The translations under genes were made by a program, and so were the position numbers. A stretch of 64,000 nucleotides of DNA. Origin: Macrothele yani (Eukaryota; Arthropoda; Arachnida; Araneae; Macrothelidae). The stretch lies in assembly GCA_039090855.1 (NCBI GenBank), contig CM077010.1, positions 50,796,905 through 50,860,904 on the forward strand, written 5' to 3'. This document shows positions 9,577 through 19,816 of the stretch, one piece after another. Under the pieces are notes generated by a model. The model had not been told where the DNA came from and searched no databases. It saw only the letters and a program-made list of their open reading frames with translations. The number at the start of each line of letters is the position of its first letter. Position 1 is the first letter of the stretch.

Positions 9577-11568
9577 CTAAAGGTCATCGGTAAAAGGATA
9601 GAAGGTATCACATATATGCTTCTCAACGAGCTCCTTCAATGAGGCAAGACGGCGCGTGTAACGTCTCAAAAAAGGCTGATACCGAGGATCGGTGGCACAC
9701 AGAGATTTAAAAAGTGACACATAAGCTTCGAATTGCGTTACCGCTGCATACAGGTCCAGATCAGGTGAGTGAAGGAATTCTTCAGAACCAACAATCGTAC
9801 GTGCAGGTTGAAAAAGACGTAAAAGTTGCTGTCTGGACAGTGGTCCAGGAACTGGAGGAAACGTATCAACGGCCTGTAGAACCTCAGCATCAGAGAGAGG
9901 ATTGACAGGACCTGAGCGGAAAAGCATACTGTTTGAAGAATCATCAGGTGGAGAAACACCGGAACCGGAAACCTCGGGAACACTAGATGAATCCTCAGAA
10001 TGTGGCACAGAAAGTTGTTTTAACTTTTTCTGTTTCACAGCACCTTTGGAAGTTCCAATCCGCTTCGAAGAAGAAGCTGAGGCGGATGTATCCATTAGTG
10101 GATCAGGCTCACCTCCCAAGTCAGGAGACGAGGAAACGACCGTCGCCGAAGAAGCAGTACGAAACTGAGCTGCTTTAGTGGAGACTGGTACAACAGCCGA
10201 GGCTTCAGGAAGATGTTGCAACGAGAGTATGGTAGACAAGGTTGTAAATAGAGTTCCGATATCCGAGAGGCTAGGAGAAGAGCCAGACGGCCGATCTGCC
10301 AAACCACCACTCAACACACCCGGATCGGAACACTCCGCTGTAGACACATCTGTAGTCGAAGACAACTCTGTCAATCTTGAAGGTGGATGCCCAATCGTAC
10401 GGGTCGGGAGAGGGGGAAAGGCAGCATTGTCCGTGACGGAAATGTTCGTCTGACGGAGAAACGAAGAATTCGCGTCAGGCAAAGTACCGATAGTGGGGAT
10501 AGCAGAAAGACCAATGTGTTCAGCAGTGGGATGCGAACTTGATGAACGTCCACGTCGAACGCGGTCACAGGAGGCAGTGGTGTGATTCTGTGTTAAACAG
10601 TGTGTACAATAGTGAGCAGTGAAAATCTTGAAACTGTACGTTCGTGCGCCAATTTCAACAGTAGCTTCTGTAGGGCAATCCGCCAAGGCTTTCTCGGTGG
10701 GAAAGACGACCAATAACTGACGGCGAGGTCCGGTAGCATGTGCAAATCGAGTTCCGCGGGGAGCGTCAGAGAGGCGACGGACCTTGCCAACAGTTTTACA
10801 AACATGACTGACAAGGAGAGGAAGTGCAGTATCAGGCACTTCCTGTGGAACAGGATAGAACGTGATGTTCACCGGTCGCTTGGAAAGAGGCGACGGAATG
10901 AGATGGTTTGTCCCAATCGAAAGTCCGTTTGCAAGAAAAAAGTCAGCATCCTTCTTGTGATTGAACTGTACCGAAATACCCCGAGGAGTACGGAAAATTC
11001 CTGCAATGGACGCAGACGACACATGTCCAGAGAGGGCTTCCATGTAGCGTGGCAATGGAGTATTTGGTAAAGCATGAAAGAGCACACCTCTATCCAGGAG
11101 GTTAAGGAACTCACGGTTAATCTGCGAATTGTCATCTATCGTTAACTTCACCTTGTGGTTGGATACCTGAATAATAGGTGTTGCTTGCAAAAGACCATCT
11201 GGTTGAAAGGAATCGGACGTAGAAGTAGCGCCTCGTTGCACTTTAGAGGCAAGTGACATCCTCGGAAGAGAAGTCTGTCCGGATCCAGCAGGCACAGAAG
11301 GCTGTGAGGGAAGAGAAGCACAGGCCGAAGGCAAGGCAGTAGAATCAGTAGTGCCCAGGGAGGGCACCGAGGCAGATGCAGGAGCTGAAAAAGAAAGCGC
11401 AGGCAAGTCCAGTGAAGGCACCGGTGCAGGAGTACTGGAAACCTGGGAAGGCATCTGAGCAGACACATCTGAGGACGAGAGTATGTTAACTTCCATGGAC
11501 GTGGGAAGTGTGACGTGACGTGCATCCGCCACGCGCATAGATGATAAGGAAATACCGGAAGCCGCCAT
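9577..11568 (-). CDS. Gag-like ORF1 protein of a non-LTR retroelement, intact
   Basis: The first ATG of the frame, at 11566-11568, sits in a good context (AACATGG) and gives 663 residues to the stop at 9577. Upstream in-frame codons exist but have no ATG. The N-terminal third is low-complexity (S, P, A, V). About residues 130-330 form the conserved part: a basic stretch, an RRM-like segment around VNITFYPVPQEVPD, and a single zinc knuckle CTHCLTQNHTTASC (C-x2-C-x4-H-x4-C). The rest is S/P-rich with a short C-terminal segment containing FLRRYTRRLASL. Such proteins bind the element's RNA and package it. Known LINE Gags often have up to three knuckles; only one is clear here. No stops or frameshifts are seen, unlike nearly every other ORF in the window. 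Confidence 0.75.
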   Translation of the reverse strand: MAASGISLSSMRVADARHVTLPTSMEVNILSSSDVSAQMPSQVSSTPAPVPSLDLPALSFSAPASASVPSLGTTDSTALPSACASLPSQPSVPAGSGQTSLPRMSLASKVQRGATSTSDSFQPDGLLQATPIIQVSNHKVKLTIDDNSQINREFLNLLDRGVLFHALPNTPLPRYMEALSGHVSSASIAGIFRTPRGISVQFNHKKDADFFLANGLSIGTNHLIPSPLSKRPVNITFYPVPQEVPDTALPLLVSHVCKTVGKVRRLSDAPRGTRFAHATGPRRQLLVVFPTEKALADCPTEATVEIGARTYSFKIFTAHYCTHCLTQNHTTASCDRVRRGRSSSSHPTAEHIGLSAIPTIGTLPDANSSFLRQTNISVTDNAAFPPLPTRTIGHPPSRLTELSSTTDVSTAECSDPGVLSGGLADRPSGSSPSLSDIGTLFTTLSTILSLQHLPEASAVVPVSTKAAQFRTASSATVVSSSPDLGGEPDPLMDTSASASSSKRIGTSKGAVKQKKLKQLSVPHSEDSSSVPEVSGSGVSPPDDSSNSMLFRSGPVNPLSDAEVLQAVDTFPPVPGPLSRQQLLRLFQPARTIVGSEEFLHSPDLDLYAAVTQFEAYVSLFKSLCATDPRYQPFLRRYTRRLASLKELVEKHICDTFYPFTDDL

Positions 11569-12131
11569 GTTGGCAGCTTCCAAACGTAAACAAACGAGCA
11601 AACGATAAGAAAACGGATGAATATGAACTAATATGAGGATGAGAACGCTAGAAAAGTAGCTCAAAACGTACACAGTACCTTTAGACAGCCGGGCCACGCA
11701 ACAGGTGAGTGAGGGACGAGGTATTCCACACTAAAATGCATAAAATATTGGAGCCACCAACACTACGTCTGTCACGAACGAGCAATGGGCTGGACATACT
11801 GCCAGAAGGACAGACCATCGATGGACAGCCGAAATTTTAGATTGGATTCCAAGGGAAAGGAAAAGACCCAGAAAAAGACCACATGGGAGATGGGTGGATG
11901 AAATTCGAAAGTATGCGGGAGTGACATGGAGGAGACTGGCACAAGACAGACCGTTGTGGAGGAAACTTGGGGAGACCTTCGTCCAGCAGTGGATTGATAA
12001 TGGTTGACAATGATGACGATGATGATGATACAAGTCATAGTAATAGTCATAGTCCCCCTCCACTGCAATCATCAATTTGAGGAGTCACAATTCATTATGA
12101 AGTTTTTTAATTTTTTTTAAAAAGGTTAAAG

Positions 12132-12555
12132 TTATTTAAGGAAGTCAGCTCCGTCGGTAATGAGTTCCAGTAGTGTGGGCCAATTGATGTAATTTATAGT
12201 CTGCTTCATGGTCTCCGTCTTCGGATGAATGAGCCGAATATGTAATTTAGTACGTGTGTCATGTGAGTGTACGTCGTACAATTTGTATGATGTCAGTGTG
12301 TAAATTATTCTTAATTCGCTTGAACATAATTTTTCGAATATTAAAGTAATATAGTTGGTTAATCGTAAGAATGTTGTACTTATTTGGGAAAACTCTTGTG
12401 TTATTATATAGCGATAGTTGTGTATTTCTATCAAATTTTACGCCAATTAATCTTATACATGTATATTTGTTTTGTAGAATTTGAAGTTTTTTGAAATTAT
12501 ATTTAGTCGTCTGTCCCCACGTTAAGATAGCATAATTAATATGAGTCTGAAACAT
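12132..12555 (-). pseudogene. CR1-like LINE reverse transcriptase C-terminus
   Basis: Two overlapping frames, 12259-12555 and 12132-12434, together cover the end of a LINE ORF2. The NYAILTWG and KKLQILQNK motifs are the usual signature after the RT palm in CR1/Jockey-like elements. The frame change lies inside the overlap. The end KTETMKQTINYI is also present in the plus-strand copy at 50340. It is not functional. Confidence 0.75.
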
Positions 12556-12564
12556 GGTATAATA

Positions 12565-13516
12565 CAGGGTGATTTATAAAGGAGTATAGTTTCAACGCAC
12601 TATAAAACAAGAACCATGTAAGATATTTTATGTTACCTGTAACATAATTGTAGGGGAATGTTTCAAGTTTATTTAGAGACGGTCACAGATGTTCTATGTG
12701 TGCACCCTTAGTAACACGACACACATCGAGCCGGTAATTTATTTCCGCCCAAACGTGAAAAAACACAGAACACATTTACCTTAGGGGAATCTCGCACGTG
12801 TTGCACTGTAAATCTGGGATTCTCCGTTCCTCAAAAGCGAACATTGTGTTTGTTTACCTGACCACTCACGTGAAATGTAGCTTCATCGCTGAAAACTAAG
12901 TGATCGGCAAAATCGTCATTTTCAAAACGGTGCTGCATTTCGGCACAAAATTCAAAGCGCTTTGCTTTGTCAAGGTCAGTGAGATTTTCCAACATCTGCA
13001 CTTTATACGGAATCATTTTCAGCTTCTTTCTCAAAATTCTCCAGGCAGTGGGCTGGGAAATCTGCACTTCACGACTCATCGTGCGCGTTGATTTTCCCGG
13101 GCTTCGTTGAATGGCGGTGTAAACACTATCGACGACTTCTTCCGATACACGCGGTCGTCCAGGACTTTTAAGTTTGCACAAAGAGCCCGTAGTTTCAAAA
13201 TTTTTATGCCAATCGAAGATAGATTTTATGGTTGGAGGTTCTTTCCCGAATCGTGATCGAAAATGCCGTTGCACAACAGTTACAGATTCCGTTTTGCTCA
13301 ATTCAAGAACACAAAACGCCTTCTCTACTTCTGACGCTGTCATTTTGACTGACTAGTCACATGACACGCGCGCTATCTCCTACGTCACTTCCCTCAATAG
13401 CGGAATACAAACTTTATGAGTACATCTATTTAACGGTTCGCAGTTGTGGTCCGTGTCTTCAACTGTTACGGTTTTACAGCATCTGGAAACTGTGTACTTC
13501 TTTATGAATCACCCTG
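12565..13516 (-). mobile_element. Mariner-like element, internally deleted
   Basis: The termini CAGGGTGATTTATAAAG and its near reverse complement at 13495-13516 are flanked by TA on both sides (12563-12564 and 13517-13518). The empty target is visible in the paralogous LINE copy at 50025-50040. The element is only 952 bp, and its transposase gene stops after the first catalytic aspartate region, so it needs a transposase in trans. Confidence 0.85.
12831..13343 (-). pseudogene. Mariner-like transposase, N-terminal part
   Basis: The 170-residue frame begins MTASEVEKAFCVLEL, a helix-turn-helix N-terminus of the DUF4817 type. A linker with SPGRPRVSEEVV follows, then a second HTH (STRTMSREVQISQPTAWRIL), and the first catalytic aspartate in LVFSDEATFHVSG near residue 150. 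The frame ends at NVRF. The remainder of the DDE/DDD domain is missing because of an internal deletion, not just a stop, since no later motif can be found between 12590 and 12831. A related, longer copy lies at 40885-42231. Confidence 0.85.
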
Positions 13517-13604
13517 TATAATTGAATTAGTGTAATGATTCAGCTGAGAAAAGTAGAGTGTAATTCTAAACAGAACAGTTGGAATCCACCAAAAGAATAA
13601 ATGA

Positions 13605-13622
13605 GAAAAAAAAAAAAAAAAA
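13605..13622. repeat. Poly(A) run
   Basis: Uninterrupted A tract; possibly an old retroposon tail, though no head was recognised next to it. Confidence 0.6.
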
Positions 13623-13744
13623 GTAGGAGAAAGGATTTTGTAAGAAAAAGAGACAGTCATTCAAGGGTTTTTCCATGACCAGCGTGAACAACGCTTTCTC
13701 CCTACTGCAAAAAGACCTTGAAAACTGGTTTTCTGCTACAATAA

Positions 13745-13900
13745 GCTTGTGTGACGTCCCTGCACCGCAAGACGCACATGAGATAAAGGGAGATAGCAGT
13801 GCGAGCACATGTCCGCGTAGTTCAGTTGGGAGAGCGACTTACTCCGGAGTGAGGGGACCCAGATTAGATGACCGGCGCGGACAAACTTGTACGTTATACT
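13745..13900 (+). repeat. SINE family R copy (tRNA-Arg-like), diverged
   Basis: A tRNA-like sequence at 13811-13883 begins GTCCGCGTAGTTCAGTTGG and ends CGGCGCGGAC, so its acceptor ends pair. It is preceded by the conserved family leader (GTGACGT, GACGCACATGAGATAAAG, GATAGCAG). The B box is lost, and the family tail with GACGGAGAAATTTAC is absent. It is therefore a retroposon relic rather than a tRNA gene. Confidence 0.7.
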
Positions 13901-14966
13901 TGTTAAGCGACATTTCCAAACATATACGCCCAAATTTTAAGAAACAATTAAAACGTTAAACCACCCTAAAAAAAAATGTTTTTACCACGTAACCTAACTA
14001 GATTTTTTTTAATAAAAAACTCATTTTAATATAGCAAGCTTATCGTGCTGGTCCAACCTCAGATCAACCAGACTCTTCGTTAACGGAAAAAAATTGGAAA
14101 AGCTTAACGAAAAGTTACAGTACTTACAATAAATATTTCAAAATATTTTCAAGCGAGCTGAAATAAAATGGAGCAACGCAGAAGACGCCAACAAAAGAAA
14201 CGTGGCAAATGCCAAAAAACAAGGCCGCTATGCCTAGACCTGAATACAGGAAGCTGAAGAAAAACCAAGAGAATCAGCAAAACTGCTACAGGAAAACAAA
14301 CACAAGCAACAAGAAGGAAAAAAATTATTTTGACAGCAAAAGAATATAAGCCAAGACCGAAAAAAGCACGAAGAAGCACCAGGAGTGCATTTAACGATGC
14401 ACTGACAAAAGACCAACAACGTGAGAAAAAACGCACGCCAAAAGAGGTGTGAAGGACAAACATAAAGTAAAACAAATAGAAATTAAAAACAACAAAAAAA
14501 TTTTACGTGCAAAAACAAAAATTAAAAACAATTTTTTTTAATACTCAGACTTAGCAGAGAAACCTCATCTTTGTACTCCACATGACTGAAAGAAGAAACT
14601 GTTGCCAGATCTCCCAGAGAAACTTTCAAAGGAAACTGAAATAATGTTGTCACTTAAAACTACAAGGACGTTTAAAAGAGGCAGAAAATTCGTGATACCT
14701 CTCAGATAAGCAAAACTACCTGTATTGCTGGATTGAGACAATGCTAAACGGAACACAGCAAGTCTCTATTAATAATAATTCAACTTTCATTTTTAGTTGT
14801 CTTTTTCAAAGTAAGTTTGAGTTCGTCGTCCTTTAACGTTTCAACCTTAATGTTATATTTTCTCTCACTCAATGTTATGTTGGCAATAGTCTTGAGGTCA
14901 GGGCGGGTGTGTGAACGTGATAAGAACCAGCGATATAATGTTGAAGCAAGCAGCTGAAAGTTCGGT
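13901..14966. other. Unassigned non-coding stretch
   Basis: A-rich on the plus strand, with several A and T runs between 14080 and 14540. Short open frames here are compositionally biased and lack recognisable domains. I see no element ends. Confidence 0.5.
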
Positions 14967-14977
14967 GTGGTGCGTTT

Positions 14978-15201
14978 TTTTTTTTTTTTTTTAATTGGAG
15001 GTTTAACGACCACCGTGAGCAACTCAATGGGCTATAAGCAGTCGCCCGTCCCTAATTTAGGGTCACTGGTTCCAGGGAAGAGAGAGAGCCAGTGCCGTAA
15101 GACAAACACAACATCCATGCCTGACCGGGATTCGAACCCGGACCCCTTACGGACGAATGATCAGAGGCCAGCGCCTTAGACAACTGCGCCACCGGGGCGG
15201 C
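14978..15201 (-). repeat. SINE family 2, copy 1, with 11-bp target duplication
   Basis: In minus sense it begins with a tRNA-like head whose B box reads GGGTTCGAATCCCGGTC near 15120-15140. It continues through a body and ends in poly(A), seen as poly(T) at 14975-14992. The flanks GTGGTGCGTTT at 14967-14977 and 15202-15212 are identical, which proves retroposition. A nearly identical copy is at 15943-16161 and a diverged one at 37672-37850. Confidence 0.9.
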
Positions 15202-15289
15202 GTGGTGCGTTTGTCGTGGAAGTTGTACTAATCTGTATGCGATAGTGTCTGCCGATCTTTGGTACCTATATTTCTTGTTAATCTTTTCA

Positions 15290-16290
15290 AACCAAGATTG
15301 GTTTTTACACTTCCCAACCGTAGGTTGAAGAAGCGCATATTCTTATGCTTTGTCCGTCTGTCCGTCCGCACGATAACTCGCGTAAAAATGGTTCGATTTC
15401 GATGAAATTTTAGCATGTGGTAGGGGACCACTCGGGGACAAAACCAATTGAAAATGGGCGAAATGGCATCAAAAGGTCAGGATATATGAGCGGGTTCCAT
15501 TCCATCAACCTTATGCGTTATAACTTGCGTAAAAGTGGTTCGATTTCGATGAAATTTTAGTATGTGGTAAGGGACCTACTGGGGACGAACCCTATTGAAA
15601 ATGGGTGAAATGGGATCAAAGGTCATGGCATAGGAGGGGAATCAATTCCATTGCCCTTATGCGTCATAACTTGAGTACAAATGGTTCGATTTCGATGAAA
15701 CTTTATTATGTGGTAAGGGACCACCTGGGGACGAACCCTATTGAAAACGGGTGAAATGGGGTCAAAGATCAGGACAGAAGATCGGGAAGCATTCCATCGT
15801 CCTTATGCGTTACAACTTAACGTAAAAATGCTTCGATTGAGACAAAAACTTTATCATGTTGTTCCGGAAGTATACTTTACTGGTTCTTTTGAATATTATC
15901 AAAATGGGGTCAAAGGTCAGGTCATAGGAGCGAAATTTATTTATTTTTTTTTTTGATTGGAGGTTTAACGACCACCGTGAGCAACTTAATGGGCTATAAG
16001 CAGTCGCCCGTCCCTAATTTAGGGTCACTGGTTCCAGGGAAGGGAGAGAGCCAGTGCCGTAAGACAAGCACAACATCCATGCCTGACCGGGATTCGAACC
16101 CGGACCCCTTACGGACGAATGATCAGAGGCCAACGCCTTAGACCACTGCGCCACCGGGGAGGCGAAATTTATTTCACAGCCATTATCCTGATAACTTGAG
16201 TAATGATTTGAGTAATGATTTCTGGTATGTTGGAAAGCGTATCATAATCAATGCATTGCATGATTTTACTAACTTGTTTTTACTAATTCA
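15290..16290 (+). repeat. Dispersed repeat built of ~146-bp tandem units, copy 1
   Basis: Units starting ATAACTYGCG/ATAACTTGAG occur at 15373, 15520, 15666 and 15812, a spacing of 146-147 bp. Each contains ATGGTTCGATTTCGATGAAA, GGGGACGAACC and TGGGGTCAAAGGTCAGG. The left end carries GTCCGTCTGTCCGTCCGCAC. The right end reads AATGATTTCTGGTATGTTGG through GATTTTACTAACTTG near 16283. A SINE-2 copy is inserted in the last unit. The same element lies inverted at 38196-38800. Confidence 0.85.
15943..16161 (-). repeat. SINE family 2, copy 2, with 13-bp target duplication
   Basis: It has the same head, body and poly(A) as the copy at 14978-15201. The duplication GCGAAATTTATTT is at 15930-15942 and 16162-16174. 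The tRNA-like head on the minus strand has a good B box (GGGTTCGAATCCCGG). The high similarity of two neighbouring copies suggests recent family activity. Confidence 0.9.
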
Positions 16291-16553
16291 CGTTAATTCG
16301 ACTAAGTGTCTATTGTTGTTATTGCAGCCATGAATTAACAGTTTCCTTATTAGGGAAGTGCGGCTGAATGAAAGGCGAACTGTAAGAAAATATTTCTTGA
16401 ACTTTGTTTGAGTGACTCTTTTTCACTCAAAGTGAATAAATATGACGAACAAATTTTACGTAGTGTTCCGTAAGACACGTGTACACCTTTCAGATAGTAA
16501 AGAATGCTATATTTGCAAATATACATGTGTACAGCATATCATCATCATCATTG

Positions 16554-18705
16554 TCAACCATTATCAATCCACTGCTGGACGAAGGTCTCCCCAAGTTTCC
16601 TCCACAACGGTCTGTCTTGTGCCAGTCTCCTCCATGTCACTCCCGCATATTTACGAATTTCATCCACCCATCTCCCATGTGGTCTTTTTCTGGGTCTTTT
16701 CCTGTCCCTTGGAATCCAATCTAAAATTTCGGCTGTCCATCTATGGTCTGTCCTTCTGGCAGTATGTCCAGCCCATTGCCATTTCAGGGATTTAACTCTG
16801 ATCATGATGTCTTCCACTCTCGTCATTTTTCGGATCCACGAGTTCCTCTTCTTATCTCTCCTGGTTATACCAAGCATGCACCTCTCCATGCTTCTTTGAG
16901 TTGTCTGCAGCCTTTGTATGTCTCTTTTAGTTAAGGTCCACGTCTCTGCACCATACGTAAGCACTGGAAGGATGCATTGATCAAACACTTTTCTTTTAAG
17001 ACATAATGGCATATTGCTCTTGAAAATTATGCTGTTTCTTCCAAAAAGCTCTCCAGGCAAGTTTTGTACGCCGATTAATTTCTTCATCAATGTGACCCTC
17101 ACTTGATATCTGCTGTCCAAGATAAACATATGTATCTGTTATCTCCAGTTTTTCTCCATCAATCGATAAATCTTCATTTCTTGTAAAAGCATTGAACATC
17201 ACTTTTGTCTTCTGAAAGTTCATTTTTAATCCCACTTCTTTACTCTTGTCAGTAAGTTCCTGGATCATACTCTGCAGCTCTGATGGGGTAGTTGCAAAAA
17301 TGACTACGTCATCAGCAAAACGAAGGTGGGTTAGATAATCTCCATTAATCTTTATCCCTTTGTTTTCCCAGTTCAGTGATTGAAAGACATTTTCCAATGT
17401 GGCATTAAAGAGCTTCGGAGATATGGTGTCACCTTGTCTCACTCCCTTTCCAATTTTTATGTGTGTTGTATTTTCAAACAGCCGAATCTTTGCACTTGCA
17501 TTTTCATAGATGTTATTAATAATATTAATGTATGCATCTTCAATACCGCAGGATTTCAGAGCCGTGGTAACTGCTGATGGTTTTACCGAATCAAAGGCTT
17601 TTTCATAATCGATAAAAGCCATGCACAATGGAAGTTCATATTCCCTCGCTCTTTCAATTAGTTCTCTCAGTACGTGGATATGATCTATTGTGCTGTAGCC
17701 ACTCCTGAATCCAGCTTGTTCTCTCGGTTGAGCCATATCCAGTGTTACCTTCAAGCGGTGTGAAAGAACTTTAGTGAAGATTTTATAAACCACTGATAGG
17801 AGGCTGATAGGTCTGTAGTTCCTGAGATCCTCAATGTCACCTTTTTTATGTAGCAGGATCATTGTAGCGTTGTTCCAATCCTCAGGAATCTTCCCTTCAT
17901 TAAGGCATCGAGTGAAAATTTGGGCGAGTACTGTTTCAATTTCTCCACTTGCTTCTTGTATGATGTCTATAGTAATTCCATCTTCTCCTGGAGCTTTCCC
18001 CCGCTTCATGTTCTTGATTGCATGAGCAACTTCTGCTGGGAGGACTGGAAGAACTCTGGTACCTTTCATGATGTCTGGAGTACATGTATCATCCCTTTCA
18101 TATAATTTGGAGTAGAAATCTTTCACTCTTGTCAAAATTTCGCCTCTATTTCTTGTTATAGAACCATCTTCTTTTCTCAGAGCCATAATCTGTTTTCTTC
18201 CCTTACTGAGATGTCCCTTTGCTATCTTAAGGCTTTGGTTGCTTTCAATTGCTTTCCTCACTAGCTCACAGTTGAATTTCCTTACGTCTTCAGTGATACT
18301 TTTTCGTGTTGTCTTGCATAGCTCTATATATTCCACTTTGGAAGTCACATCTTCTTTAGTTGTCCTCATCTCTCTTCTTTTTTGCATCAACATTTTGGTT
18401 TTTCCTGATAATTTGTTCACATGCAACTTGTTCTTAGACCCAGCTAATTTTGTTGCTGTTTCCATTAGAGCTTTGGTTACTTTTCTGTTAACTTCCGAAA
18501 TATCCACTTCTTCCGATGTTAGGCCTTCTAAAGCAGAGAATCTGTTCTTCAGTTCCAACTTGAAAGTATTATGGTGTTTTTTAAGGTTGGTTATGTCAAT
18601 ACATTTTGTTTGTCTTATGAGCTTGCCACGTTCCAGTTTAGTGTTGAGGTGCATCTTACATCTCACCAATCTATGGTCACTACCTGTGTTGAACTTGTTC
18701 AGCAC
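16554..18705 (-). pseudogene. RTE reverse transcriptase and C-terminal domain, one frameshift
   Basis: The frame at 16996-18705 starts in SDHRLVRC, the end of the endonuclease, and covers the RT: NYRPISLLSVVYKIFTK, QAGFRSGYSTIDHI, FIDYEKAFDSV, GVRQGDTISPKLF and the catalytic LRFADDVVIFA. The reading then shifts frame near 17000-17100 into 16554-17129, with VFDQCILPVLTYGAETWTL and a tryptophan-rich end (KWQWAGHTARRTDHRW). All RT core motifs look intact. One indel separates RT from its C-terminus, so the copy is probably dead but young. Confidence 0.9.
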
Positions 18706-19508
18706 ACTGCAGTCTTCGATGACGAATTTTTGTTACACATAATAAAATCAATTTCACTTGTCGTCCCAATTGGATGTCTCCATGTCCATTTCCTGTGTGG
18801 CTTTTTCTTGAAAAAGGAGTTCAAGATGAAAAATCCTTCTGCCTCTGCAAACTCAACGAGAGTATTTCCACGCTGGTTTCTGTTGCCGTGACCGAATTTA
18901 CCTACTGAAGTTTCATTCTGTTGCCGTTGCCCTATTTTTGCATTGAAATCTCCCATAATTATCTTCAAGTGCTGCTTACCTTTATTATTTAGATGACGAA
19001 TTTCCTCATAAAATTCTTCAATTTCTTCTTCAGGATGACTTGTGGTGGGTGCATAAGTTTGAATAATCTGAGCCTGGTATCTTCTCGATAGTTGGATAAC
19101 GAGTCGTGCAGCTCTGTCAGAGGAACTTTCAACTTCTACCACTTTATCCTTCAGTTTCTTGTTTATTATAAATCCAACACCACTAGTTCTGCCAGTATCT
19201 GTCCCACGATAATAGAAGAGATGTCCACTTTTCAGTTCAATGAGATCTTCTCCTTTTCTCCTTACCTCACTTAGCCCGACAATGTCCCACTTGATCCTTT
19301 GTAGTTCCTCTTCCAATTCAAGAAGCCTTGAATCAGAAGATAGGGAGCGTCCGTTATAGGTAGCCAAGGTCAGCATCAAATGGCAGCCTAGTCCGGTCCT
19401 CCGGGGATTCTTAGCACCCTCTGCCTTCATGTCGCACTGGCCGCTGCCTTGGCCAGGTACATTCCAGCTGCCGGAGACTGAGGGCCAAGATTTAAGTTGT
19501 AGAGTCAT
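18699..19508 (-). pseudogene. RTE endonuclease domain (APE type)
   Basis: The ATG at 19506-19508 matches the one at 43322 in the other long copy (MTLQLKSWPSVSG). An apurinic-endonuclease-like domain follows: LATYNGRSLSS (N of the metal site), IVGLSEVRRK (catalytic E), YAPTT, IIMGDFNAKIG (D and N) and TSEIDFIMC near the end, so most catalytic positions survive. The domain nicks target DNA to prime reverse transcription. The last SDHR histidine motif is read in the next frame after a one-base shift near 18710-18730. The frame also extends upstream of the ATG into flanking sequence without meaning. Confidence 0.85.
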
Positions 19509-19563
19509 TTTGGAGGTGTTTGGCCATAACTCACCACGCTGGCCAAGCGGGTTGGTGAGTGTG

Positions 19564-19814
19564 ATATACAGGCTAGTAGTTAGGCACGTGCAACATGTGC
19601 ACAGCTGCACAAGGCGGCAGCGTTTTGTGGGCGGCAAAATAATATTGAAATAAGGAACTTATAGCAAACTTGCAAACTTTAATAATTTTGATATAGAAAA
19701 TGGTTTTGGTGAATAATGTATCCACTTCAAAAGCTATCTACTCAATATAAAGAGAAAACGAGATCAGAAGCTATCCTCTCTTTCATTTCTTTGCTATATG
19801 TTAGCTCAAAAAAA
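19564..19814. other. Unassigned non-coding stretch
   Basis: Flanking sequence between the RTE LINE 5' end and the Penelope-like relic. Nothing recognised. Confidence 0.5.
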
Positions 19815-19816
19815 TC

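Larger units (their letters stand above)
8842..11781 (-). mobile_element. Gag-only non-LTR retroelement with 7-bp target duplication
   Basis: This 2,940-bp insertion interrupts the RTE LINE. The target GCAATGG occurs at 8835-8841 and again at 11782-11788, and the uninterrupted sequence is seen at 46050-46070 in another RTE copy, so the boundaries are exact. In minus orientation it has a short leader (about 210 bases), one 663-codon gag-like ORF, a ~735-base 3' UTR with AAATAAAGCAAATTTAC repeats, a terminal hairpin, and a short CCAATA repeat tail at 8842. That is the architecture of a LINE, but no endonuclease or RT ORF follows. Either it is an internally deleted derivative or a non-autonomous gag-only family such as HeT-A in flies. 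Family assignment is inference. Confidence 0.75.
8152..12030 (+). mobile_element. RTE-type LINE copy 3, 5'-truncated and split by an insertion
   Basis: Bases 8190-8841 and 11789-12030 are collinear with the 3' part of the longer copies at 43267-46300 and 16533-19563. They encode the late RT domain, with LRFADDVVIFA as the catalytic box, and the C-terminal region, ending in a GATGATGAT tail typical of RTE elements. The middle is occupied by a different element (8842-11781). A stop at 8509-8511 replaces a serine codon present in the other copies. The copy is dead on three counts: truncation, stop and insertion. Confidence 0.85.
12060..13540 (-). mobile_element. CR1-like LINE fragment with a nested mariner-like element
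   Basis: The minus strand encodes the C-terminal RT region also found at 49930-50455 (plus): HINYAILTWGQTTKYNF, KKLQILQNKY, FPNKYNILTINQ. The reading is broken by at least one frameshift between 12259 and 12434. The copy is 5'-truncated near 13540. Its 3' UTR is cut near 12060 compared with the other copy. Insertion of a TA-flanked element at 12565-13516 separates LINE sequence that is continuous at 50005-50045. Confidence 0.75.
16533..19563 (-). mobile_element. RTE-type LINE copy 1, nearly full length
   Basis: In minus orientation it runs from a 5' end shared with copy 2 (CACACTCACCAACCCGC) to a 3' end of GATGATGAT repeats at about 16533-16551. That is a short 3' UTR ending in a microsatellite, as in RTE elements. 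The single ORF, endonuclease followed by RT, is split over three frames by two frameshifts. No clear target duplication was found. Confidence 0.85.

Noticed and set aside
11569..11697. Longer N-terminus for the gag-like ORF with a hydrophobic segment
   Set aside because: The extension has no ATG start; the first ATG in good context is at 11566-11568, and the hydrophobic residues are translated leader.
14149..14475. Membrane protein gene (hydrophobic minus-strand frames)
   Set aside because: Hydrophobicity follows from the A-rich plus strand; two overlapping minus-strand frames look equally hydrophobic and no family is recognisable.
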